Assembly (NCBI RefSeq): GCF_030019515.1
Contig: NZ_JASEEQ010000001.1
Span: forward strand, 310,001-374,000
Source of the DNA: Nocardioides sp.
Lineage (GTDB): Bacteria > Actinomycetota > Actinomycetes > Propionibacteriales > Nocardioidaceae
DNA: 64,000 nucleotides
Direction: 5' to 3'
A program made the position numbers and the translations under genes. Every line of letters begins with the position of its first letter. Positions within the stretch are counted from its first letter, which is position 1. Of the stretch, positions 39,080 through 48,409 are shown piece by piece. Under the pieces are notes generated by a model. It searched no databases. It saw nothing but the letters and a program-made list of their open reading frames with translations, and was not told where the DNA came from.

Positions 39080-40161
39080 GGCGCCGTCGCCCCGTTGCAC
39101 CGCGGCGCGGTGGAGTGGAAGTCGAGGTTGTTCAGCTGGGCCATCAGCTGGCGCACGCCGGGCAGCTCCCCCAGGTCCGCGGGCAGCGTGATCCGGCCGC
39201 TGAACCCGCAGATGTAGTAGCTGTACCAGGACCCGTAGGTGCCGGTCCGGGTCTGGTCGGTCATCGACTCGGGCAGCCGGTCGAGCAGCTCGGTGAGCTG
39301 GTCGCTGCTCTTCTTCTCGTTCAGCAGCGCGGCCAGGCGGCGCAGCTTCGCGACGTCGGACCTCACCAGCGGGCGCCCCTGCCGTAGGAGGTCGGCGACG
39401 ACGACGGTGAGGTCGGAGATGTTCTGCAACGACGCGCCGATCGTGCCCCGGTCGCGGGCCAGGTCGCCCATCCAGTCCTTCAGCCCGACGACGAGGTCGC
39501 TGAGCTGCTGGTGCCGGCTGTCCACCGTCGCCAGGGTCTGGCCGAGGTTGTCGACGACCTGGCCGATCAGCCGGTCGCGGTCGGCGAGGGTGTTGGTGAG
39601 CGACGCCGTCCTCTGCAGCAGCCCCTGCACCGTGCCGCCCTCGCCCTGGAGGACCTGGACCAGGTTCATGCTCAGGTCGTTGACCTGCTCCGGGTTGAGC
39701 GCCTGGAACAGCGGCTGGAAGCCGTTGAACAGCGTGGTCAGGTCGAGCGCCGGCGTGGTCCGGCCGATCGGGATCGTGTCCCCGGACTCCATCGGCTCGG
39801 CATCGGCGTCGGCACCCTCCTCGAGCGCCAGGTAGCGGTCGCCCACCAGGTTCAGGAACCGGATCTCGGCCCGGGAGGCGGTCGTGAGCGGGACGTCGGA
39901 CTGCACCCGGAAGGTCACCAGGGCCTCGCTGCGGTCGTAGTGCTCGACCTGCTTGACCTCACCCACGCTGACGCCGGCGACGCGGACGTCGTCGCCCTTC
40001 TCGAGCATCGAGGCGGTGCTGAAGATCGCCTGGTACGTCGTCCCCGCGCCGAAGCCGATGTTGCCCATGATCGCCGCGAGCAGGCCGGTCACCAGGATCG
40101 ACACCACCGTGAAGATCCCGAGCTTGATGCCGGCGGCCAGCGTGGTCGAGTTGCGCGACAT
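39076..40161 (-). CDS. mce4B: Mce family protein MceB
   Basis: A 361-residue MCE protein: anchor KLGIFTVVSILVTGLLAAIM, MCE domain (MLEKGDDVRVAGVSVGEVKQ; LNLVGDRYLALEEG), long helical region, and the C-terminal GTYGSWYSYYICG segment typical of B subunits. ATG 40161 shares one base with the mceA stop (TGATG). Confidence 0.88.
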   Translation of the reverse strand: MSRNSTTLAAGIKLGIFTVVSILVTGLLAAIMGNIGFGAGTTYQAIFSTASMLEKGDDVRVAGVSVGEVKQVEHYDRSEALVTFRVQSDVPLTTASRAEIRFLNLVGDRYLALEEGADADAEPMESGDTIPIGRTTPALDLTTLFNGFQPLFQALNPEQVNDLSMNLVQVLQGEGGTVQGLLQRTASLTNTLADRDRLIGQVVDNLGQTLATVDSRHQQLSDLVVGLKDWMGDLARDRGTIGASLQNISDLTVVVADLLRQGRPLVRSDVAKLRRLAALLNEKKSSDQLTELLDRLPESMTDQTRTGTYGSWYSYYICGFSGRITLPADLGELPGVRQLMAQLNNLDFHSTAPRCNGATAP

Positions 40162-41483
40162 CAACGCCCACCCCCTGCGGCCGCTGCGGGTGAGCTGACG
40201 ACCGGGCCGTAGAGCAGCGACCCCAGCGAGCCGTAGCTGTCGGCGGGCCGCCCGGTCAGCTGGGCGAGCAGCGCGTTGACGACCTGCCGCTCCCCCGCGG
40301 TGCCCGAGTAGTCCGCACCGACCCGGCCCAGCCCGCTGAGCTGCGTCGGCAGCGGGCTGTCCGGCGGGTGCTCGTCCATGTCGCTGCCCTGGTCGAGCGC
40401 GATGGGTGGCGCGGGCACCTTCGGGTGCGGCAGGCCGAGGCACCAGGGTCCGTGGCCGACCTCGCCGTACGTCGGCCGGTCGCGCTCGTCGTAGGGGCGG
40501 TACTGGGCGGTGCCGAACTCGATGTACTGCTTGACCTGGTTGCCCTCGAAGGTGCGGGCGAGACGGGGCGCGTAGCGAGCCGCGCCCTGGAGCAGGCAGG
40601 GCAGCTCCGGCGAGTACACCGCGAGCAGCCGCAACATCGGCTCGGTGACCTGGCCGACGCGGATCAGGTTCGTGGAGTTCTCGCGCAGCACCCGGGTCGA
40701 GGTGTCCGCGAGTCCCTGGAGGTCGCCGAAGAACGCGCCGAGCTGGGCCTTGTTGTCGATGACGGTCCGGCCGGTGGTGGTGAGGTCGCGGAGCACGCCG
40801 AGCAGGTCCGGCGCGGCGAGGTCGTAGGTGTCCGCGACGTCGGCGAGCTTGACCAGGTCCGCGCGCAGCGTCGGCAGGTGGTCGTCGATCTCGCCGAGGT
40901 AGTCGTCGAGCCGGTCCATGGTCTCGCCGAGCTGCTCGCCCCGGCCGCTGAGCGCGGTGGCGAGGGCGTTCAGGGTCGCGTTCAGGTCGGCTGGCCGCAC
41001 CGCGCGCAGCAGCGGGAACAGGTTCGCGAGGATCCGGCTGAGCTCGACGTTGGTCTCCACGCGGTCGGCGGGGATCACGTCCCCGTCCGCGAGCGAGGTC
41101 GGCGACGGGTCGGCCGGCGTCACGAGCGAGATGAACTTCTGGCCGAACAGCGTCGTCGGGAGGATCCGCACCGACACGTTCTCGGGGATCCGCTTCGCCT
41201 CGTCCGGCTGGAGCGCGACCGTGATCACCGCCTGGTCGCCGTCCTGGGACACCGAGCGGACCTGGCCGACCAGGGCGCCGTGCAGCCGCACGTCCCCGAA
41301 CTTCGCGAGCTGCAGGCCGGCCCGGTCGGCCTCGATGCGCACGGTCGTGGCCGGGTCGAACACCTTCTGGTAGATCGCGATCGACAGCGCGATCAGCAGC
41401 GCGATCACCGTCAGGAACGCGACGCCGGCCACCAGCAGCCGGCGGTGCTCCCGCGGGCTGTCGTGGTAGATGTTCACCAGCAT
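40161..41483 (-). CDS. mce4A: Mce family protein MceA
   Basis: A 440-residue MCE protein. Anchor LLVAGVAFLTVIALLIALSI, MCE domain (GLQLAKFGDVRLHGALVGQV; TLFGQKFISLV), helical domain and a C-terminal tail with GHGPWCLGLPHP. The first of the six MCE subunits, seven bases after yrbEB. The Mce complex with YrbE permeases and an MceG ATPase (not in this window) imports lipids; Mce4 takes up cholesterol. Confidence 0.88.
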   Translation of the reverse strand: MLVNIYHDSPREHRRLLVAGVAFLTVIALLIALSIAIYQKVFDPATTVRIEADRAGLQLAKFGDVRLHGALVGQVRSVSQDGDQAVITVALQPDEAKRIPENVSVRILPTTLFGQKFISLVTPADPSPTSLADGDVIPADRVETNVELSRILANLFPLLRAVRPADLNATLNALATALSGRGEQLGETMDRLDDYLGEIDDHLPTLRADLVKLADVADTYDLAAPDLLGVLRDLTTTGRTVIDNKAQLGAFFGDLQGLADTSTRVLRENSTNLIRVGQVTEPMLRLLAVYSPELPCLLQGAARYAPRLARTFEGNQVKQYIEFGTAQYRPYDERDRPTYGEVGHGPWCLGLPHPKVPAPPIALDQGSDMDEHPPDSPLPTQLSGLGRVGADYSGTAGERQVVNALLAQLTGRPADSYGSLGSLLYGPVVSSPAAAAGGGR

Positions 41484-41490
41484 CGCGCGG

Positions 41491-42339
41491 CTACCCCGTG
41501 ATCCGGACGGTCGTGGTGGAGCCCCAGATCGCGAAGCTGAGGAAGAAGTCGGCGACCACGATCGTCACGATGCTGGTGCGGATCGCGCGGCCGACGGCCA
41601 TGCCGACGCCGGCGGGTCCCCCGGACGCCGTGTAGCCGTAGTAGCAGTGGATCAGGATGACCGCCGCCGCCAGGAACAGCAGCTTGAAGAACGACCAGAG
41701 CATGTCGATCGGCGGCAGGAACTGCAGGAAGTAGTGGTCGTAGGTGCCGGGCGACTGCCCGTAGACGAGCGTCGTGATCAGGCGCGGCGAGAGGTACGAC
41801 GCGCTCAGCGCGACGACGTACAGCGGGATCACGGCGACGAACGCCGCGACCATCCGGGTGGTGACGAGGAAGGGCAGCGACGGGATGCCCATCACCTCGA
41901 GCGCGTCGATCTCCTCGGAGATCCGCATCGCCCCGAGCCGCGCCGTGTAGCCGCAGCCGACCGTCGCGGCCAGGGCGATCGCCGAGACGAGCGGGGCGAC
42001 CTCGCGGGTGTTGAAGTAGGCCGAGATGAACGCGCTGAACTTCGCGACGCCGATCTGGCTCAGCGAGGCATAGCCCTGGATGCCGACCTCGGTGCCGGCG
42101 AAGAACGCGAGGAACGCGATCACGCCGACGGTGCCCGCGATCAGGCTCAGGCCGCCGGCCCCGAAGGTGACCTCGGCGAGGGTGTTGACGATCTCGCGCG
42201 GGTACCGCTTGATCGCGCGCGGCGTCCAGGACAGCGCCTTGACGTAGAACAGCAGCTGGTCGCCGTACTGCTCGAGGGAGTCGCGCCGGCCTCGGACGAA
42301 GGAGCCGCCGAGCGCGCTGAGGGAGGCCATCGGCGTCAC
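41491..42339 (-). CDS. yrbE4B: MlaE-family permease YrbEB
   Basis: A 282-residue integral membrane permease of the MlaE/YrbE family. The signature region is GAMRISEEIDALEVMGIPSL with following helices (AAFVAVIPLYVVALSASYL and others). GTG 42339 is preferred because it overlaps the yrbEA stop (GTGA); ATG 42330 is the alternative. With YrbEA it forms the membrane core of the Mce importer. Confidence 0.88.
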   Translation of the reverse strand: MTPMASLSALGGSFVRGRRDSLEQYGDQLLFYVKALSWTPRAIKRYPREIVNTLAEVTFGAGGLSLIAGTVGVIAFLAFFAGTEVGIQGYASLSQIGVAKFSAFISAYFNTREVAPLVSAIALAATVGCGYTARLGAMRISEEIDALEVMGIPSLPFLVTTRMVAAFVAVIPLYVVALSASYLSPRLITTLVYGQSPGTYDHYFLQFLPPIDMLWSFFKLLFLAAAVILIHCYYGYTASGGPAGVGMAVGRAIRTSIVTIVVADFFLSFAIWGSTTTVRITG

Positions 42340-43109
42340 AGCCCCGGGGGCGGGACGACTTGGAAGTAGATGGCCGTGATGACCGCGTTCAGGAAGAACA
42401 GCAGCATGAAGGCGACGATCACCGACTCGTTGACCGCACGGCCGACGCCGCTCGGGCCGCCGCCGGCGTTCAGGCCCTTGTAGGAGCCGACGATCGCGGC
42501 CAGCCACCCGAAGACGACCGCCTTGATCATCGAGATGTACAGGTCGGGCAGGGTCGCGAGAGCGGTGAAGGAGGAGAGGAACGCACCGGCGGAGCCGCCC
42601 TGGACGATCACGGTGAAGAAGTAGCCGCCGCCGATGCCGGCGCCGATCACGATCCCGTTGATCATCAGCGCGACGAACATGGTCGCGACCACGCGGGGCA
42701 CGATCAGCCGCTCGAGCGGGTCGACGCCGAGGACCTCCATCGCGTCGATCTCCTCGCGGATCTTGCGCGCGCCCATGTCGGAGCAGATCGCGGAGCCGGC
42801 CGCACCGGCGATGATCAGGGCCGCGGCGATGGGGGCGGCCTCGCGGACCACCGCGAGGACCGCGGTCGCGCCGGCGAAGGACTGGGCGCCGAGCTGGCCG
42901 GTGAGGTTGCCGACCTGGAGCGAGATCACGGCTCCGAACGGGATCGACACCAGGATCGTGGGCATCAGCGTCACGCTGGTGATGAACCAGGCCTGCTCGA
43001 CGAACTCGCGGAACTGGAAGGGCCGGGTGAACATCCGCTTGGTGACCTCGACCACCATCACCGCGATCTCGCCGGGGCCGCGGATCACAGACACGGCTGA
43101 GAACGCCAT
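42336..43109 (-). CDS. yrbE4A: MlaE-family permease YrbEA
   Basis: A 257-residue MlaE/YrbE permease, first gene of the mce operon. DMGARKIREEIDAMEVLGVDPLERL is the family signature (EExDAMEVLGxDP), followed by helices such as VVATMFVALMINGIVIGAGI. ATG 43109 follows GGGGAGGTG. A KstR-type box lies 42 bases upstream, supporting an Mce4-type sterol importer. Confidence 0.9.
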   Translation of the reverse strand: MAFSAVSVIRGPGEIAVMVVEVTKRMFTRPFQFREFVEQAWFITSVTLMPTILVSIPFGAVISLQVGNLTGQLGAQSFAGATAVLAVVREAAPIAAALIIAGAAGSAICSDMGARKIREEIDAMEVLGVDPLERLIVPRVVATMFVALMINGIVIGAGIGGGYFFTVIVQGGSAGAFLSSFTALATLPDLYISMIKAVVFGWLAAIVGSYKGLNAGGGPSGVGRAVNESVIVAFMLLFFLNAVITAIYFQVVPPPGL

Positions 43110-43150
43110 GTGCCCACCTCCCCGGAGCTGTCTGGACGGCCGCCACAGAA

Positions 43151-43164
43151 TAGAACGTGTTCTC
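43151..43164. promoter_or_regulatory. KstR operator of the mce operon
   Basis: TAGAACGTGTTCTC matches the consensus except the last base; the AACGTGTT core equals that at 13346, 17248 and 54443. It stands 42 bases before yrbEA. Confidence 0.75.
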
Positions 43165-43301
43165 GTTTCGGGCAAACGTCGAGCGCTCCCCTGTCTCCCG
43201 CCCCGATCAACGACGCTCCTCCGCGCGGGTGACGGCCCGGAAACGTGGGCCGGACCGCTCAGCCGCGGGTCGGGAGCGTCCGACGCCCCTACGATGTGCG
43301 C

Positions 43302-43856
43302 GTGGAGCAGGAGGTCTGGTCGTCGTTCACCCGCGACCCTCGGCACTCCGAGAACGCCTCGCTGCGAGCCTCCGACACCGACCGCGACGTCGTGCACCAG
43401 GTGCTCACGGAGGCGTACGCCGACGGCCGGCTCGACCGCGACGAGTTCGACGCCCGCACCGCCGCCACCGGCACCGCCCGCACCCTCGGTGACCTACCGG
43501 CGCTGCTCGAGGGCCTGGTGCCGGTCTCGGCGCCGGTCCCGCTCGCCGGGATCGGCGACGGCGTGCTGACCGCCGCCCAGATCGAGGAGCGCGCGGTGGC
43601 GAAGTGGCGCGAGGAGCGGCGCTCGGCGATCGTCGGCTTCGTGGTCGCCTCGGTGATCTGCTGGACGATCTGGGCGGCCGTGATGTTCGGCGGCTTCCCG
43701 TGGCCGCTGTTCGTGATGCTCGGCACCGGCATCCACGCGGCGAAGACCGCCACCTCACGCACCGAGATGGTCACCCGGGAGCGCCGGCGGCTGGAGAACC
43801 GCCAGCGCAAGGCGCTCGGCCAGCCCTGGCGGCCCGACGACGAGGCCGACCGATGA
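43302..43856 (+). CDS. DUF1707 domain membrane protein
   Basis: A 184-residue protein. LRASDTDRDVVHQVLTEAYA and GRLDRDEFDARTAA form the DUF1707 domain common in actinobacteria; IVGFVVASVICWTIWAAVMF and the next segment FPWPLFVMLGTGIHA are membrane helices, followed by a charged tail. Function unknown. GTG 43302 gives an N-terminus at the domain; an earlier in-frame start at 43245 would add 19 residues. It is divergent from the mce operon, 138 bases past the KstR box, and may not be controlled by it. Confidence 0.8.
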   Translation: MEQEVWSSFTRDPRHSENASLRASDTDRDVVHQVLTEAYADGRLDRDEFDARTAATGTARTLGDLPALLEGLVPVSAPVPLAGIGDGVLTAAQIEERAVAKWREERRSAIVGFVVASVICWTIWAAVMFGGFPWPLFVMLGTGIHAAKTATSRTEMVTRERRRLENRQRKALGQPWRPDDEADR

Positions 43857-43899
43857 GCCTCCCGACCCACCTGCGCTCCGTCGCCCGCCGATCGGACGC

Positions 43900-44589
43900 C
43901 TAGCGATCCGTGGGCCCCGGGGGTGCACGGCCCGCGCCGCGCTCCCCCAGGACCACGGAGCCGACGACCGCGAGCCAGGTGCCCGCGTAGAAGACGCTGG
44001 CCAGCTCGTCGGTCGGGTGGTGCGCGCCCTGGTAGAGCCGGGCCAGCGCCACCACGACCGGCACCAGCAGGAGCAGCCAGGGCCAGGGGCGGCTCCTGGG
44101 GGCGAGCCACCGGAGCAGCAGCGCGATGCCGCCGTACACGGCGACGGCGGTGCCCAGATGGCCCGAGGGGAAGCTGTCGTCGGGCACCAGACCAGGGTCG
44201 AGGATCCGCACCGGCGGCCGGTCCCGGCTGATCAGCACGGTGGCGATTCCGTAGCATCCGCCGACACCGGCGAGCACGAGCGCTACGAACACGGCCGGCC
44301 GGAGCGACCGGGCCCAGAGCGAGAGGGCGACCGCGGCGACGGCTGCGACCGCAACGCCCACAACCGTCTCACCGAGGAGGGTGCCGGCGTCGGCGACGCG
44401 GTTCAGGTCGGCGCTGCGCTCGCCCGCGAACCAGCGGACGACGCCGTTGTCCCACGGATCCACCGCCGACTGGAGCGGACCGGTGATCAGCCAGCCCAGG
44501 CCGAGAACGACCCCGAGGACGGCCGCCCAGGCGACGAGCAGCGTCGGTACGACGCGCCAGCCCGGCCGGCCCTCATCACTGGTCGTCAT
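43900..44589 (-). CDS. PAP2-family membrane phosphatase
   Basis: A 229-residue membrane phosphatase. SRDRPP is a shortened motif 1, DSFPSGHLGTAVAV motif 2, and ARLYQGAHHPTDELAS motif 3 (R-x5-H-x3-D), with about six helices. Such enzymes dephosphorylate phosphatidic acid or undecaprenyl diphosphate on the outer face. The first-motif lysine is not obvious. ATG 44589 lies 14 bases within the end of the hemerythrin gene, so they are likely cotranscribed. Confidence 0.85.
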   Translation of the reverse strand: MTTSDEGRPGWRVVPTLLVAWAAVLGVVLGLGWLITGPLQSAVDPWDNGVVRWFAGERSADLNRVADAGTLLGETVVGVAVAAVAAVALSLWARSLRPAVFVALVLAGVGGCYGIATVLISRDRPPVRILDPGLVPDDSFPSGHLGTAVAVYGGIALLLRWLAPRSRPWPWLLLLVPVVVALARLYQGAHHPTDELASVFYAGTWLAVVGSVVLGERGAGRAPPGPTDR

Positions 44590-45127
44590 CGTCGTCGAGC
44601 AGACCCGAGCGGTGCGCCTCGGCGACGATGCGACGAACGTTCTCCAGCGACCCGCAGTCCGCATCGATCTGCGCGTTGCGCTCCTCGGCGAACCGCGCGC
44701 CGAGGTCGGCCCGCACCTGCGGCCCGACCTCCTCGCGGGCCGGGTTGAGGATCGTGAGCTCCTCCTCGGTCAGGTGGTGGTTGACCAGGCGGGCCAGCTC
44801 CTCCACGGCGTCGTCGAACGCCTGGGTGTCGGTGCCCTTGAGCTCGAGCACCGCGAGCAGCGCCTCGTTGCCCTCGGCGTGCTCCTCGACGCCGTGGTCG
44901 GCCTCCTCGTCGTCGACCGCGTCCTTGCGCTTGAGCTTGGGGTAGACGTGCTTCTCCTCCGCCTCGGCGTGCGCCACGTGGAGCGCGGCGAACGCCTGCA
45001 GGACGGCGTCCCGGTCCGAGCTGCTGTCTCGCAGGTCGCGGAGGAGCGCCTCGAAGCGGCGGTGATCGTCGAGGATGAGCTCGACGACGTCACCCTGGAT
45101 CGGCCGGCCGAGATCGATGTTCGTCAT
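44576..45127 (-). CDS. hemerythrin HHE domain protein
   Basis: A 183-residue four-helix protein with hemerythrin-type ligands: DDHRRFEAL, HAEAEEKHVYPKL, HGVEEHAEGN and NHHLTEEE. These should bind a di-iron centre for oxygen, nitric oxide or redox sensing. The C-terminus is very acidic (LLDDDDDQ), which is unusual but unlikely to affect the fold. Confidence 0.87.
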   Translation of the reverse strand: MTNIDLGRPIQGDVVELILDDHRRFEALLRDLRDSSSDRDAVLQAFAALHVAHAEAEEKHVYPKLKRKDAVDDEEADHGVEEHAEGNEALLAVLELKGTDTQAFDDAVEELARLVNHHLTEEELTILNPAREEVGPQVRADLGARFAEERNAQIDADCGSLENVRRIVAEAHRSGLLDDDDDQ

Positions 45128-45177
45128 GCCCGGACGTTAACCAGACCGGGGACCACGCAAACCAGGTGCGCGTCCGG

Positions 45178-46470
45178 TCAGCGCGCCGGAACGGCGCTCA
45201 TCGTCCGCACCTTCAAGGGCCGAGCCTCCTGCTTCCAGAGCACCGCCACGTCGCCGGTCGGCGCGATCCGCACGTGCGTGCTCTCCAGCACCTCGACGCC
45301 CGCGTCGGGCGAGATGGTGGCCGGCTCGCCCCAGGCGCCCCCACCCGGCTGGTAGGCGCCGAGGAGCGCGTAGCCGCCCCAGCCGAGGAACGTGTCCCCC
45401 GCGTCGTCGAGCGCCACGAGGACGTCGTACACGGTGTCTCCCCCGGCGACCACGCGTTCGGACGCCGACCATGGGCCCTCGGCCGGCCGGCGGACGACGT
45501 CGACCCGGCCGTTGACGCGTCCCAGTGCGACGACGGCAGCGCCCGAGTCGTTGACGGCGAGTGCGAAGTCGGCGACCTCGACGCCCTCGGGCAGGAGCGC
45601 CCGGGCGCGCTGCCACGGCCCGCCTGCCGGCCGGACCGCTGCGGCGACCCCCGAGAAGTCCGGCGAGAACGCCACCAGCGCGTCCCCGCTGGCGTCGACC
45701 GCGAGGATCGGGCTGTAGCCGGCACGGGTGACGACCACCGGGTCGGTCCAGCTGCCGTCCGGCGACCGCTCCTGGGTCCGGAGGACCTGCGGGTGCCCGA
45801 AGCGCTGGCGGCACAGGAGCAGCAGTGCGCGGCCCTCGTCGTCGATCCCGACCTGCGGGTGCCGGGTGCCGTCCGTGGGCGTCACCGCGACCGGCCCGCT
45901 CCAGGGTCCGCCCGCCGGGCGGTACGCCGACCGGACCCGCCACGGCCGGTCGCGCCGGTCCCGGCTCGCCCAGGCGACCACCGCGTCGCCGTCGGGATTC
46001 ACGTCGAGCACGACCTCGCCGGCGGCGTACGGCGTCGCCTGGTCGCCGGTGAGCCGCACCGGCGTGGTCCAGCGGCCGCGAACCGGGTGCCGGGCCGCTG
46101 CCACGCCATCGGTCCGGCCCGCACGCTCGGTCAGCCAGACGACGGTCACGGCGCCGCGGCGGTCGGCCGCGACCTGTGGCTGGGTGCCGTGCCCGATCAC
46201 CACCGGGTCGCCCCAGGACCCACCCGCCGGCCTCCGGAGCGCGACGACGGACCCGGCCGCGGAACCGGTCGACCACACGACGGTCACGGTGCCGCGCGCA
46301 TCGACCGCGAGCGACTCGCCCCAGGGGCTGGCCGCCAGGGTCTTCACCGGCCCCCAGCCCGACGGGTCCGCAGGCGGCTCGGGGGCGGCCACCACGGGCG
46401 CCGTGAGGGCCAGCGGGAGCGCCAGGCCGGTGACGACCGAAGCGGCGAGGATCCGGGATCGTGAGGACAT
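45178..46470 (-). CDS. secreted repeat protein, probable beta-propeller
   Basis: A 430-residue exported protein: signal peptide about 1-29 (ILAASVVTGLALPLALT then AxA). The rest consists of repeats of about 50 residues, each with an RxxxGxW(x)xPV strand (RPAGGSWGDPVVI, RPAGGPWSGPVAV, RPAGGPWQRARAL) followed by a DxxGxAxVxW strand. This looks like a beta-propeller of six to seven blades. No catalytic motif is visible. ATG 46470 begins at the signal peptide. Confidence 0.75.
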   Translation of the reverse strand: MSSRSRILAASVVTGLALPLALTAPVVAAPEPPADPSGWGPVKTLAASPWGESLAVDARGTVTVVWSTGSAAGSVVALRRPAGGSWGDPVVIGHGTQPQVAADRRGAVTVVWLTERAGRTDGVAAARHPVRGRWTTPVRLTGDQATPYAAGEVVLDVNPDGDAVVAWASRDRRDRPWRVRSAYRPAGGPWSGPVAVTPTDGTRHPQVGIDDEGRALLLLCRQRFGHPQVLRTQERSPDGSWTDPVVVTRAGYSPILAVDASGDALVAFSPDFSGVAAAVRPAGGPWQRARALLPEGVEVADFALAVNDSGAAVVALGRVNGRVDVVRRPAEGPWSASERVVAGGDTVYDVLVALDDAGDTFLGWGGYALLGAYQPGGGAWGEPATISPDAGVEVLESTHVRIAPTGDVAVLWKQEARPLKVRTMSAVPAR

Positions 46471-46611
46471 GGGTGCCTCCTGGCATGCGAGGGGCGGGGT
46501 CCTCCCTCGAGTCTCCCGCCGGGGGCCGGTCGATCCGAGAGGAGATCTGCCCACCCGCGCCGGGACGTTCGTCCCGGTCCCGGGCGCGCCTCGGCATCGA
46601 CGGGTCGAGCC

Positions 46612-47898
46612 TCAGCCCGCCGGGGTGCGGTTCACGCCCTCGAGCTCGTCGCGGTCGACCACGCGCCGGGTCCGGACCCGGTAGCGGTAGACCTGGGTGA
46701 GCCCGACGGCCCACAGCACGTACTGGGCGCTCATCGCCCAGCGGAACGCGGACGGGCCGTAGGCCGAGCTCTCCCCGGGGGTGCGCCAGTCGAGGATGAC
46801 GCCGATCGCGATCACCAGCAGCAGGCTGGCGAGGAAGCCGCCCTGGTTGATGATCCCGCTCGCGCTGGCCAGCCGCTCGTCCGGGTTCGAGGTGCGCCCG
46901 AGGTCGAAGCCGATCATCGACGCCGGGCCGCCGACGCCGACCACGACGACGAGCAGGACCAGGAGCCACAGGGGCGCGTCCCCCGGCCAGGTCAGCACGA
47001 CCGTCCAGACCACGACGATCGAGCCGACGATCGTGAGCACCATCGTCGAGCGCTGCCACGGGTGCGCGCCGACGAGCCAGCCCAGCACCGGGCCGGCGCA
47101 CATCACCGCCACGACCATGATCGTCAACAGCACGCCCGCGACCGCCGAGCTGGTGCCCTCGCCGCGCACGAAGAACGGGTAGCCCCACAGCAGGCTGAGC
47201 GCGGTCGCGCTGAACTGGGTCACGAAGTGCATCCAGAAGCCGAGCCGGGTGCCGGGGTGGGACCACGACGCGGCCAGGCTGGCACTGACGGCGGTCAGGG
47301 ACATCGTCGGCCCGCGCAGGTGCGTCAGGTGCGGCGCGTCGCGCACCACCGCGAGGAGCGCGGCGGCGAGGAAGACGCCCAGCGAGGCGGCGATCAGGTA
47401 CGCGGTGGTCCACCCCAGGCGGCCGAGGGCCCAGGTCATCGGCACGGCCGCCGCGATCGCCCCGAGCTGGCCGAAGGTGCCGGTCAGCTGGGTGATCAGG
47501 GGGATCCGCCGGGCCGGGAACCAGGTGCTCACCAGCCGCAGCACGCAGATGAACGTCATCGCGTCGCCCATCCCGACGAAGACGCGGGCCACCAGCGCCA
47601 GTCCGTACGTCGAGGCCAGCGCGAAGCCGACCTGGGCCACGGTGAGCAGCAGGGTGCCGGCCAGCAGCAGGCTGCGCGGCCCGAACCGGTCCACGAGCAG
47701 GCCGACCGGGATCTGGAGGCCGGCGTACACGAGCAGCTGGAGCATCGTGAACGTCGCCAGCTGGGAGGCGGTGATGTCGAACCGGTCGGTGGCCGCGAGG
47801 CCGGCGACCGCCAGGGAGGAGCGGTGGAAGACCGCCACCAGGTAGACCAGGAGGCCGACCAGCCAGACCGCATAGGGGCTGCGGAGGCTCGGCGTCAC
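46612..47898 (-). CDS. MFS transporter
   Basis: A 428-residue protein with about twelve membrane helices. VDRFGPRSLLLAG is the loop 2-3 motif A of the major facilitator superfamily; ARVFVGMGDAMTFICVLRLVS is motif B-like. The pattern resembles the nitrate/hexuronate-like actinobacterial MFS group; the substrate is not inferable. It starts at GTG 47898. Confidence 0.88.
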   Translation of the reverse strand: MTPSLRSPYAVWLVGLLVYLVAVFHRSSLAVAGLAATDRFDITASQLATFTMLQLLVYAGLQIPVGLLVDRFGPRSLLLAGTLLLTVAQVGFALASTYGLALVARVFVGMGDAMTFICVLRLVSTWFPARRIPLITQLTGTFGQLGAIAAAVPMTWALGRLGWTTAYLIAASLGVFLAAALLAVVRDAPHLTHLRGPTMSLTAVSASLAASWSHPGTRLGFWMHFVTQFSATALSLLWGYPFFVRGEGTSSAVAGVLLTIMVVAVMCAGPVLGWLVGAHPWQRSTMVLTIVGSIVVVWTVVLTWPGDAPLWLLVLLVVVVGVGGPASMIGFDLGRTSNPDERLASASGIINQGGFLASLLLVIAIGVILDWRTPGESSAYGPSAFRWAMSAQYVLWAVGLTQVYRYRVRTRRVVDRDELEGVNRTPAG

Positions 47899-47971
47899 TC
47901 CGAGAATCCTAGTGGTGGTCGGTCTCTCCGACGCACGGCCACCATCAGCGGATCCGCTGACGCGTCTCCGC

Positions 47972-48409
47972 TCAGTCCAGGCAGAACTCGTTGCCCTCGG
48001 GGTCCTGCATCACGATGTGGCCGGCGCCGAGGGGCGGGCCGGGCTCGTGGCGCTCCACCCGGGTGGCGCCCCGCGCCACCAGGCGCTCGCACTCGGCCTC
48101 GAGCGCGGCCATCCGCTCGTCGCCCTGGAGACCCGGAGCGGCGCGCACGTCGAGGTGGACGCGGTTCTTGGCGGCCTTGCCCTCGGGGACCCGCTGGAAG
48201 AAGACCCGCGGGCCGACCCCGGCGGGGTCCTGGGAGGCCGAGGCGCTGTTGCGCAGCTCGGGCGGCAGGGTCGCGGCGAACGCGTCCCAGGAGTCGAAGC
48301 CCGGTGGCGGCGGTGGGAGCTCGTAGCCGAGCGCCTCGTTCCAGAACAGGGACAGCGCCCTCGGGTCGGCGCAGTCGAAGGTCACCTGGACCTGCCGGAC
48401 GGCACTCAC
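47972..48409 (-). CDS. VOC-family (glyoxalase-like) protein
   Basis: A 145-residue protein with two beta-alpha-beta-beta-beta units ([36 protein letters not shown]), the actinobacterial Glyoxalase_6 pattern. Metal binding and substrate are uncertain. The GTG start overlaps the uvrB stop by four bases, so it is translated from the uvrB transcript although no repair role is known. Confidence 0.85.
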   Translation of the reverse strand: MSAVRQVQVTFDCADPRALSLFWNEALGYELPPPPPGFDSWDAFAATLPPELRNSASASQDPAGVGPRVFFQRVPEGKAAKNRVHLDVRAAPGLQGDERMAALEAECERLVARGATRVERHEPGPPLGAGHIVMQDPEGNEFCLD

